In this document: positions 34,265-41,392 of the stretch, one piece after another
How positions within the stretch are numbered: the first letter of the stretch is position 1
Layout: each line of letters starts with the position of its first letter
Translations under genes and position numbers: made by a program
Assembly: GCA_002359635.1 (NCBI GenBank)
Contig: DENJ01000058.1
Span: 19,264 to 82,800 of the forward strand
Source: Burkholderiales bacterium UBA2647
GTDB lineage: Bacteria > Pseudomonadota > Gammaproteobacteria > Burkholderiales > Burkholderiaceae_E
Length of the DNA: 63,537 nt
Direction: 5' to 3'
Notes under the pieces: model-generated
The model's database searches: none
The model's input: only the letters and a program-made list of their open reading frames with translations
Told to the model about the DNA's origin: nothing

Positions 34265-34884
34265 GTCAACGCAAGTGCGACATGCTTCAGATAAGCGGGG
34301 CGCTTGAGCATACGCTGATAGTAGTCCTCCAACGCAGGCAGGGCAGGATGTTCGATCGGTAGTTTGAGCCATCGATGCACAAAGGCCGCGGTCGGGACGT
34401 CGGCCAGCGTGAATCGATCGCCATGCATAAAACCTGTTTTTTCAAGCTGACCGTTGATAATGCGCATGCATCGCTCTGATTCGGCAATAGCGTTTGAGAT
34501 GGCTGCTGCGTTTCGTTTTGCTTCGGGGGTCCGGACAAGCTGCCAGAACAAAGGCGTCATCCCTTGACTGATGCTGATCGAAGCCCAGTCCATCCAGCGC
34601 TCGACGCTAAAGCGTTGCACAGGATCTTCTGGCATCAAGTCGTCGCGTCGATGTTTCACGGCCAGATACCGGCAAATCACATTCGATTCAAAAAGTATGG
34701 TGCCGTTATCGTCGATGGTGGGTACGCGCCGATTAGGGTTCATCGCCCCGTATTCGGGCGTGTCGACGATCCCGTATTGCAGGCCTGCATCGATTTGTTC
34801 GATCGCCAAGCTGAGCTCATCACAGATCCAGAGCACTTTCATCACATTGATGGAATTGCGTCGCCCCCAGACTTTTATCATCAT
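34261..34884 (-). CDS. Glutathione S-transferase family protein
   Basis: 207 aa. N-terminal thioredoxin-like domain with WGRRNSINVMKVLW, the glutathione-binding VPTIDD at about residues 54-59 and ESNVICRYLA near 66; C-terminal helical domain follows. The residue before the first helix (Ser11) may be the thiol-activating residue. It is the last gene of the enolase-like/kinase arm and overlaps the enolase-like gene by ATGA. It might detoxify an electrophilic intermediate of that pathway or add glutathione to it; the link is inferred from linkage only. Confidence 0.88.
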   Translation of the reverse strand: MMIKVWGRRNSINVMKVLWICDELSLAIEQIDAGLQYGIVDTPEYGAMNPNRRVPTIDDNGTILFESNVICRYLAVKHRRDDLMPEDPVQRFSVERWMDWASISISQGMTPLFWQLVRTPEAKRNAAAISNAIAESERCMRIINGQLEKTGFMHGDRFTLADVPTAAFVHRWLKLPIEHPALPALEDYYQRMLKRPAYLKHVALALT

Positions 34885-36215
34885 CGACTCCCTATGCTTG
34901 CTATTGCTTTTGCACCAACAAAAACGGCCCGCTCACCAAGCTGATCTTCAAGCCTGAGTAATTCGTTCCATTTAACCATGCGTTCGCCTCGTGAGAACGA
35001 TCCAACTTTAAGTTGAGGAACCTGCCAGGCCAGCGCCAAATGCACAATGCTTTGATCCTCGGTTTCTCCAGAGCGGGCGGATACGATCCCTTGATAGCCG
35101 ACTGCCTTGGCCGCCAGCCAGGCTTGCAAGGTTTCACTAAGCGTTCCTCTTTGATTGGGCTTAAGCAAGACAGCATTGGCAGCCCCGATGCTTGCGGCCT
35201 TTTTGATGCGTTCTGCGCTGGTCACCAGAAAATCGTCGCCCACGATTTGTAAGCGATGGCCAAGTGCCTTGGTAAAGTCAATGAAGCCGTCACTGTCATC
35301 TTCGGCCAGGGGGTCTTCGATCGATGCAATCGGATAGCGCCTGGCCCAATCACCCAACATCTCAATCATTGCCGCTGCATCGAGTTCATGCCCTTCAAGC
35401 GCAAGCTGATAAGCCCCCTTGTCAAACCATTGGGTGGCTGCGATATCGAGTGCAATCCAAACCTGTTCGCCTGGTCTTAGCCCAGCGATCTCGATACTTT
35501 CCACCAGACAATCAAGTGCTTCTTCGTTGCGTTGAAAATCGGGCCACCAACCGCCTTCATCGGCAACCCCGAAGCTGGCGCGACGTTTGCGCATCACTTC
35601 GCCCGCGGCGCGATACACCCTGGCGGTCCATGACAGCGCTTGCGCCACCGAGTCTGCAGCAGGGCATGTGATCATCAGATCCTGAATATCGATGCGCCGG
35701 CCCGCATGCGCGCCGCCTCCAAAAATCTGGATCTGTGGTAGAGGCAGTTGCCATCGATCATCCGGATGGTTCTTTTGTTTGCTCGCCTCAGGCATGGCGG
35801 CGGCGAGATGCTCGAATAGGGGCAGGCCTTTGGACAAGGCTGCGGCCTTCGCGCAGGCGATTGAGACGGCGATGGTGGTGTTTGCGCCGATCATGGCCTT
35901 ATTGGCTTTTTTATCTGCATCGATCAAGGATTGATCCACAAGCGGTTGGTCACTGGCCGCTAGGCCAAGCAGTCTCGGCCGGAGCACGCTTTGGCACTGT
36001 TTTAAGGCCTGCTGAACATCGTAGCCGCCATGATCAAGATCTTGCTCGCCATCACGAAGCTCGATCGCTTCGTGTCGTCCTGTTGATGCCCCTGCTGGCG
36101 CTTGTCCCAGGCCGACGCTGCCATCATCGAGTTCGACCTGCGCCTCAATCGTCGGGCGTCCGCGGCTATCCCAAATTCGCCGAGCGTGAAGCTCGATAAT
36201 GCTGGCCTCTTTCAT
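34881..36215 (-). CDS. Divergent enolase-family protein with altered active site
   Basis: 444 aa from the ATG at 36215, preceded by AAGGGA; the open frame runs upstream to 36344 without good start context. The full enolase fold is present: WDSRGRPTIEAQVEL, the Mg loop AGASTG, DEGG (Glu220), Mg ligands Asp257, Glu300 and Asp327, and Lys352 and Lys403. Key positions differ from glycolytic enolase: the usual catalytic-site His in SHRSGE is Ala380, the Glu of QEF is Asp179, and PSGAS is PAGAS. Metal binding should persist while 2-phosphoglycerate chemistry should not. It sits with a ThDP decarboxylase, a kinase and a reductase, so a modified phosphorylated or phosphonate-like substrate is plausible. 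Confidence 0.87.
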   Translation of the reverse strand: MKEASIIELHARRIWDSRGRPTIEAQVELDDGSVGLGQAPAGASTGRHEAIELRDGEQDLDHGGYDVQQALKQCQSVLRPRLLGLAASDQPLVDQSLIDADKKANKAMIGANTTIAVSIACAKAAALSKGLPLFEHLAAAMPEASKQKNHPDDRWQLPLPQIQIFGGGAHAGRRIDIQDLMITCPAADSVAQALSWTARVYRAAGEVMRKRRASFGVADEGGWWPDFQRNEEALDCLVESIEIAGLRPGEQVWIALDIAATQWFDKGAYQLALEGHELDAAAMIEMLGDWARRYPIASIEDPLAEDDSDGFIDFTKALGHRLQIVGDDFLVTSAERIKKAASIGAANAVLLKPNQRGTLSETLQAWLAAKAVGYQGIVSARSGETEDQSIVHLALAWQVPQLKVGSFSRGERMVKWNELLRLEDQLGERAVFVGAKAIASIGSR

Positions 36216-36264
36216 CTTGTCCCTTTGTCGCCTTTCGCATGCCTGATGGGATTCAGATCTGGCC

Positions 36265-37308
36265 CTAGCGCAGGCCTGACGCGCCCCATTGCGCATTGAT
36301 ATCCTCAAGGCAAAGCGTAGCAGCAGCCAGGGCCTTGCGGGCAAGCCTTCGAACCAGATCTTTTTGCGAGGCGCTCGTCAGATATTCAACGGGTGATTTA
36401 CCGTCAACGCGTGCCAGGGCCAAGGCGGGCAAGAGCTTGGCTACCCGTTGCTCAAGACTATCCCAGCTTTCCCAGGCCTGGTACTGATTAAAGGCGCAGC
36501 GATAGCCTTCGACGAGTTGGGAAAAACTGGATCGATATAACTCAAGATGCGCGGGCATCCAGAGTCGTTTGAGCAAGAGATGGTTAAGACAAAAGGCAAG
36601 ATCAAAAGCGGGATCACCCCAGCAGGCACACTCTGCATCAAGAAATACCGGTCCATCAGGTCCGAGCAAAATATTCTTTGGACTGACGTCACCGTGAATA
36701 AGGCTATGTCTGCCTTGGGCGGCGAGCCCGGCGAGTTCGAGCAATAATGCCTTTAGGTCCGGATGATTTTCAGCTGTTGCAAGCAGATAAGGCTCAAGAC
36801 GGATGGCAATAAAAACTGGCATATTGTCGAAGGCCGCAAGCAGTTCGGGTTCTTTTGCAGCCTGCCCATGAATGTGAGCTAAACGAACGCCCACGGCCCT
36901 TGCATCATCAGCGCTGCAATGGCCGCGATATAGCATTTGTTTCCACAGCGGATAGTCGGCGTGGGGCAGATAAGGCATCAACAACATGCCTTTTTTCGCA
37001 TCATTGGCCAGACAGGCCGGGGCATAACTGGGATCGACACGGTTGACAAATCGCATCCAGTCGGCTTCGGAGGCATTTCTTGAGATGGGTGCCTCCCAGA
37101 CGGCAGCCACTTTGAGTCGGCCTAAAGCACGCTTCACACAGTAGGATTTGCCTTCGCGTTCGAATCGCCAGATGTCCGAGGAAACACCGCCCTCAAGGGG
37201 AACCGCGTCAATGATTTCCTCGGCTTGGCACCAAGCGATGTCGCAAAGCCAGTCGCGAAAAGCCGCCGGAAGTCTTTGGGGCTCAGGCCTCGTTGAACGC
37301 TGATTCAA
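36265..37308 (-). CDS. Aminoglycoside phosphotransferase (APH)-family small-molecule kinase
   Basis: 347 aa protein-kinase-like fold. Nucleotide-binding lysine in GKSYCVKRAL near residue 57, catalytic loop HGDVSPKNILL near 205, and metal-binding Asp in FLDAECACWGDPAFD near 222. APH-fold enzymes phosphorylate hydroxyl groups of antibiotics, choline, homoserine, methylthioribose and other small molecules. Its first 26 bp overlap the upstream reductase gene, and the enolase-like gene follows after 49 bp. Location in a metabolic operon favours a pathway kinase over resistance; it could make the phospho-ester that the enolase-like enzyme acts on. That is inference. Confidence 0.87.
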   Translation of the reverse strand: MNQRSTRPEPQRLPAAFRDWLCDIAWCQAEEIIDAVPLEGGVSSDIWRFEREGKSYCVKRALGRLKVAAVWEAPISRNASEADWMRFVNRVDPSYAPACLANDAKKGMLLMPYLPHADYPLWKQMLYRGHCSADDARAVGVRLAHIHGQAAKEPELLAAFDNMPVFIAIRLEPYLLATAENHPDLKALLLELAGLAAQGRHSLIHGDVSPKNILLGPDGPVFLDAECACWGDPAFDLAFCLNHLLLKRLWMPAHLELYRSSFSQLVEGYRCAFNQYQAWESWDSLEQRVAKLLPALALARVDGKSPVEYLTSASQKDLVRRLARKALAAATLCLEDINAQWGASGLR

Positions 37309-38266
37309 TGAGTTTCACCAAGCCATACAAGCTTTGATTAACCGGGGTCGCGACCGATAGCCGCTGACCTTCGCGGACCACAAAACCATTGAGATGATCA
37401 ATTTCAGAAGGTTTCTTGCGGGCGATATCCTGGGCGGTTGAGGAAAGTTGCTTCGGCATGGCCTGCGCAATCTTGTCACAAATCTGTACAGCATCGGAAA
37501 GATCCAGCCCCACGCCGGCAGCGACCGACACGGCGACCACCTCCTCAATCACGGCACGCATGGTTTGCCGGATCGCGCTGTTGGCTGCGAGCGTGCCATA
37601 GTCGACCTGGGCGAGGGCCGATATCGCGTTGTAAGTGCAATTCACCAAGAGTTTGGCCCAGAGCGCCTGTTGAACCTGCTGGCTGACTTCCACAGGAATG
37701 CCGCTCGCGCTAAAGCAAGCTCGAATTTCCTCAAGCAGGGCTGCACTAACGGTGTTGGGTTGCATGGCGACTGCGCTGGACGCCATGGCAAGCTGTTGCT
37801 GCGCCTCAGACGGTGGCCCGATGACTAAATCGCCGCGTCCGAAATGCTGAATAAGTCCCGGTTCAGGCATGGCGGTCGCAACATAAACAACCGCTGGGAT
37901 CACCAGGCGACCGAGCACTTGCTGAGCGCGAATCGGATTGTCAACCCCGTTTTGCAGACTCATCACCCAGCAGTCTTCAGGTAAATGGGCTCGCATCTGG
38001 AGCGCCGCATGTTCTGTATCGGTCGATTTAACGCACAGCAAAACACCTTCGGCGTCGCCTAAGTGGCTCGGGTCGCTGCTCACTTGAATCTGCGGCAGCT
38101 TTAAGGTGCTTTCCCAGTTGGCGCTTCGAATCGTGAGTCCGCCGGCAGCGATGGCATTTACCTGACGCTCACGCGCAATAAAGCAGACCGAATGGCCCGC
38201 TTTCGCGAGCATGCCGCCGAAATAGCCCCCGACGGCGCCCGCTCCCATCACAGCAATTCGCATCAA
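37283..38266 (-). CDS. 2-dehydropantoate 2-reductase-family oxidoreductase (PanE/ApbA-like)
   Basis: 327 aa. N-terminal Rossmann motif RIAVMGAGAVGGYFGGML; the catalytic lysine is probably in QALWAKLLVNCTYN near residue 205, and the ApbA C-terminal helical domain follows. Family members reduce ketopantoate or other 2-oxo acids using NADPH. Pantothenate genes are not nearby, so another 2-oxo/2-hydroxy acid pair is likely. The gene overlaps the downstream kinase gene by 26 bp, an unusually long same-strand overlap that implies coupling. Confidence 0.89.
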   Translation of the reverse strand: MMRIAVMGAGAVGGYFGGMLAKAGHSVCFIARERQVNAIAAGGLTIRSANWESTLKLPQIQVSSDPSHLGDAEGVLLCVKSTDTEHAALQMRAHLPEDCWVMSLQNGVDNPIRAQQVLGRLVIPAVVYVATAMPEPGLIQHFGRGDLVIGPPSEAQQQLAMASSAVAMQPNTVSAALLEEIRACFSASGIPVEVSQQVQQALWAKLLVNCTYNAISALAQVDYGTLAANSAIRQTMRAVIEEVVAVSVAAGVGLDLSDAVQICDKIAQAMPKQLSSTAQDIARKKPSEIDHLNGFVVREGQRLSVATPVNQSLYGLVKLIESAFNEA

Positions 38267-38357
38267 TATCCCCTGTCGACCGCTTACCTACTTCAAACAT
38301 CAGCCAAGGCCGCTGCATTTAGCAGCGCTGAAGGTTTGACATCAATCAGACGCTGGG

Positions 38358-38954
38358 CTAATCGTGAAGCGCCGCTTCGCCAAGAATTGAGATCCGCATG
38401 CGGTTTTTGATATAAGTACTGTCACGTGGCGGTAGCACCAGTGGCATTTTTTCAGGATCGATCTTGATTTGCGCAAAAAGACTGCCCCTTTTCTCATGAA
38501 TGCGATCACGAAGTGCCTTGACTTCTTCCATCGTCCTCACATCGCGACAGTCCTTAATGCCACAGGCTCTCGCGATCCCCGACAGACTCACCCCATGTTT
38601 TGTTGCCGTATCCTGTTGGCCGGTTTCGCCGTAAGCCTCATTATCGAGCACGACAATGCTTAAATTAGGCGCCTTGCTGATGCCGATGGTGGCAAGGCTA
38701 CCGATGCCCATGAGCATTTCACCGTCGCCAGTCACCACAAGCACCTGCCTTTTGGGTTGTGCCAAGGCAAGCCCGAGGCCCAGCACAGCAGCGCCGCCCA
38801 TGGCGCCCCACATCGGGAAATTATTAGCATGATCGCCGGCTGCGGTAATGTCCCAAGCGGGCGCGCCGAGTCCGCCAATCACCAACAGGTCGCCGCGTTC
38901 TGCAAGCAAGGTTTCAACAACCTTGCGCCTTTTGAGTTGTTTAGCCATGGTCAC
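38358..38954 (-). CDS. ThDP-dependent decarboxylase, beta (ThDP-binding) subunit, sulfopyruvate/phosphonopyruvate decarboxylase-like
   Basis: 198 aa from the GTG at 38954 that overlaps the alpha stop by one base (TAGTG); an ATG at 38948 is an alternative. It is the pyrophosphate-binding half of a ThDP enzyme: GDGEMLMGIGSLA, then 30 residues from GDG to the Asn of LDNEAYGETGQ, the expected metal/diphosphate motif. Split enzymes of this size include sulfopyruvate decarboxylase (ComDE). The substrate would be a 3-substituted pyruvate, decarboxylated to the aldehyde. Works with the alpha gene immediately upstream. Confidence 0.87.
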   Translation of the reverse strand: MTMAKQLKRRKVVETLLAERGDLLVIGGLGAPAWDITAAGDHANNFPMWGAMGGAAVLGLGLALAQPKRQVLVVTGDGEMLMGIGSLATIGISKAPNLSIVVLDNEAYGETGQQDTATKHGVSLSGIARACGIKDCRDVRTMEEVKALRDRIHEKRGSLFAQIKIDPEKMPLVLPPRDSTYIKNRMRISILGEAALHD

Positions 38955-39553
38955 TAAGCCGCTTGAGCAAGTTTGCGAAAGTCTTTGGCACCCAACAGCT
39001 TTTGCCCGAGCAAGACGGCTGTGGCGCGATAACCGTTATAGGCAAGTTTCATAGCACCTTCAACCGCTTCGATGACCTCATCGGCTGCGTCGGCGCGCTT
39101 CACAATCACACCCATGGCCTCCAGGACCGTTTGCGTCGCCTGGCCCATGGGAATTTGCGCAGCATTAAATTCCCCATGATCACCCCGCATGGTGATGAGC
39201 ATCAATAAAGGGAACTGACACATGCTTGAAAGACTCAGCATGTTGATGCAATTACCGACCCCCGAGCTTTGCATGAGCAAAACCCCACGCTGTCCGCCGA
39301 GCCAAGCGCCGCCTAAAAGGGCAACACCCTCTTCCTCGGTGGTGAGCCGCACCATGGTCATGCTCGGGTCAGCCTCGCAAAGCTTGATCAGCGGCGCGTG
39401 GCCCGCATCGGGTACGAGCGCAAGCTGCTGAATGTTTTGCGTTTTCAGCAAGGCATAAAGTTCACGCGGCCAGCTTTGATCTGGTTTGGCATCGGCATAA
39501 TGCTCAAGTTTTTTGCGACGCGTTGCCGGTGTCCTTGTTGTCTTTGAAGCCAT
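38954..39553 (-). CDS. ThDP-dependent decarboxylase, alpha (PYR-domain) subunit, sulfopyruvate/phosphonopyruvate decarboxylase-like
   Basis: 199 aa. PYR domain with the cofactor-activating glutamate in LTTEEEGVALLGGAWLGG at about residues 70-87, followed by MQSSGVGNCINMLSL, typical of the ComD/phosphonopyruvate-decarboxylase branch. The basic, lysine-rich first 25 residues lie outside the domain. It is the first gene of the minus-strand arm, with a strong ribosome site (AGGAAGG) about 6 bp upstream that can pair with a CCTTCCT element further upstream. It needs the beta subunit for activity. Confidence 0.86.
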   Translation of the reverse strand: MASKTTRTPATRRKKLEHYADAKPDQSWPRELYALLKTQNIQQLALVPDAGHAPLIKLCEADPSMTMVRLTTEEEGVALLGGAWLGGQRGVLLMQSSGVGNCINMLSLSSMCQFPLLMLITMRGDHGEFNAAQIPMGQATQTVLEAMGVIVKRADAADEVIEAVEGAMKLAYNGYRATAVLLGQKLLGAKDFRKLAQAA

Positions 39554-39558
39554 ATCAA

Positions 39559-39599
39559 CCTTCCTAAGCGAGCATCAATCCGCTGCATTCTAAGGAAGG
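39559..39599 (-). promoter_or_regulatory. Inverted repeat that includes the ribosome-binding site of the ThDP alpha gene
   Basis: CCTTCCT (39559-39565) and AGGAAGG (39593-39599) are perfect 7-bp arms with a 27-bp loop. On the minus strand the proximal arm is the Shine-Dalgarno of the gene starting at 39553. Pairing would hide the ribosome site, so translational control is possible. The remaining ~165 bp to the divergent gene at 39766 presumably hold promoters; no clear -35/-10 was resolved. Confidence 0.35.
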
Positions 39600-39765
39600 A
39601 TTTACAGCAAAGGCGTAACGCAGCACAGGGGTGATCCTGAAGATCGCCTGCGATGCTGTTGTAAAGTCAAAAACCGGACCGTCTCACAGGCCGACTCTGG
39701 ATCGATGATGGATTCGGGTCAATGCCATGGACGCAGTTTTTAGCGTTTGAAGGAGTGAAATCAAG

Positions 39766-40149
39766 ATGGCACAAGCAGTAAGCGAAGCCCTTGTGGCTGA
39801 AATCGAGGCGGCGTTCAATAGCCGTGATGTCGACCGTATTCTTGAATACTTTGCAGAGGATGGTGTTTTTGCCACGGCACGCGGGCCGGTCAAAGAGGGC
39901 ATCGAACTGAAAGGCAAAAAGGCGATTGGCGATTTTTTGCGCGAGCGCTTCTCCTATATTCCTGACATGTACTGGCATCCTCAGTACCGGTTTGTAAGCG
40001 CCTGTGGCCAGTATGCGGTCTCATATTGGATCGTGACCGGCACCAATCAGCGCAGCGGTCTCAAACTCGAGCTTAACGGTTGCGATATTTTTCGGTTTCA
40101 AGCTGGCAAGCTGATTCATAAGGACACCTTTTGGAAGGCGATCGAGTGA
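39766..40149 (+). CDS. SnoaL-like/NTF2-fold protein
   Basis: 127 aa with a good ribosome site (AAGGAG, 10 bp upstream). The cone-shaped NTF2/SnoaL fold is suggested by VAEIEAAFNSRDVDRILEYF at the N-terminus (quoted motif NSRDVDRILEYF), DGVFATARGP near residue 45 and a C-terminal GCDIFRFQAGKLIH strand. Family members include ring cyclases, isomerases and dehydratases, and also non-catalytic domains. The stop overlaps the GTG start of the aminotransferase, so the two are coupled. It could be an isomerase of the pathway, but no catalytic residue set is certain. Confidence 0.8.
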   Translation: MAQAVSEALVAEIEAAFNSRDVDRILEYFAEDGVFATARGPVKEGIELKGKKAIGDFLRERFSYIPDMYWHPQYRFVSACGQYAVSYWIVTGTNQRSGLKLELNGCDIFRFQAGKLIHKDTFWKAIE

Positions 40150-41369
40150 AATCGCCAGACAGGATGCTTGACCAGAGCGATCAGCCAGCGATGCTGCGAC
40201 GCGCATCAAAGCGGATCGACGCGGTGGAACTCCCGATCATTCCAACGATTGCAGCGATGGTCAGGGACAATCCTGGCTGTATCTCGCTTGGCCAGGGTGT
40301 GGTGAGCTACGGGCCGCCAGCTGACGATGTTGCGCGTCTGCCAGGCTTGATGGCTGACTTGCAATTGAATAAGTACCAGGCGGTTTCGGGTTTGCCTGCA
40401 CTGACTGATGCGCTCACAAAGAAGCTTGAAGCGGTTAATCGGGTCGACATCGCCAACGGCTACCGAATCATGGTGACCGCGGGCAGTAACATGGCGTTTT
40501 TAAACGCCGTGCTTGCTGTTGCCGATCCGGGCGATGAGTTTATCTTGCCGCTTCCTTATTATTTCAATCAGGAAATGGCCGTCAAAATGTGCGATGCTGT
40601 GCCGGTTGCGGTCCCCAGCCTTGAAGATTATCAACTTGATATCGAAGCCATCGAAGCCGCGATCAGCCCGAAAACCCGCGCGATTGTTACTGTTTCACCG
40701 AATAATCCCACCGGTGTGGTGTACCGCCCGGAAGACCTCGCTCGCATCAATCACCTCTGTAAACGCTATGGTCTTTATCATTTTTCGGATGAAGCCTACG
40801 AGTACTTCACCTATGAAGGTGCTAAGCACTATTCGGCTGCAAGCGCCGGGAGCGCTTGCGAGCATACTTTGTCGTTTTTTTCATTTTCAAAGAACTACGG
40901 TATGGCGAGCTGGCGGGTGGGCTATGTTGTTTACCCCGAGCATTTGCATGAAGCGATGAACAAGGTTCAGGATACGAATCTGATTTGCGCGCCGGTGATT
41001 TCGCAACTTCTCGCTTTGCAGGTGCTTAACCGTCCTCGGGCATCCATCGACGAGCAAGTGAATCATCTGTCGAAAGTACGATCTAAAGTGTATGACATTT
41101 TGTCCCCCCTCAGGCCGCTTGCCGATTTTCATCCCACACAGGGTGCCTTTTATGTGCTGGTTTCGCTGCCAGGGGTTGAGGATCCCCTTGCCTTCAATCA
41201 CTTTCTGGCCAGAGAACACAAGGTTGCCTGTGTGCCTGGGTTTGCTTTTGGTTTAAGCGATACCCAGCTTCGCAACGTTCAGCGTCTGTCCTACGGGGCA
41301 CTTGCACCAGAAACCGTGGTTGAAGGGGTTAATCGATTTGTCGCCGGCGTCAGGGATTGGTATAAATAA
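40146..41369 (+). CDS. PLP-dependent class I/II aminotransferase
   Basis: 407 aa from the GTG at 40146 in a GTGA overlap with the preceding stop; a TTG at 40131 and ATG at 40164 are alternatives. Fold-type I markers: SLGQGVVSYGPP near residue 45, VTAGSNMAFLNAV near 110, VSPNNPTGVVY near 180 with the conserved Asn, SDEAYEYF near 215, and the PLP lysine in SFSKNYGMASWRVGY near 250. It resembles aspartate/aromatic-type aminotransferases. It would interconvert a 2-oxo acid and an amino acid; coupling with the ThDP decarboxylase across the divergent promoter suggests it makes the 3-substituted pyruvate. Confidence 0.92.
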   Translation: MKSPDRMLDQSDQPAMLRRASKRIDAVELPIIPTIAAMVRDNPGCISLGQGVVSYGPPADDVARLPGLMADLQLNKYQAVSGLPALTDALTKKLEAVNRVDIANGYRIMVTAGSNMAFLNAVLAVADPGDEFILPLPYYFNQEMAVKMCDAVPVAVPSLEDYQLDIEAIEAAISPKTRAIVTVSPNNPTGVVYRPEDLARINHLCKRYGLYHFSDEAYEYFTYEGAKHYSAASAGSACEHTLSFFSFSKNYGMASWRVGYVVYPEHLHEAMNKVQDTNLICAPVISQLLALQVLNRPRASIDEQVNHLSKVRSKVYDILSPLRPLADFHPTQGAFYVLVSLPGVEDPLAFNHFLAREHKVACVPGFAFGLSDTQLRNVQRLSYGALAPETVVEGVNRFVAGVRDWYK

Positions 41370-41392
41370 TAACGTTCGCGATAGCATAATAG

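Noticed and set aside
36265..37308. Aminoglycoside resistance gene
   Set aside because: The APH fold is shared by many metabolic kinases, and the gene is embedded in and overlapping with a metabolic operon.
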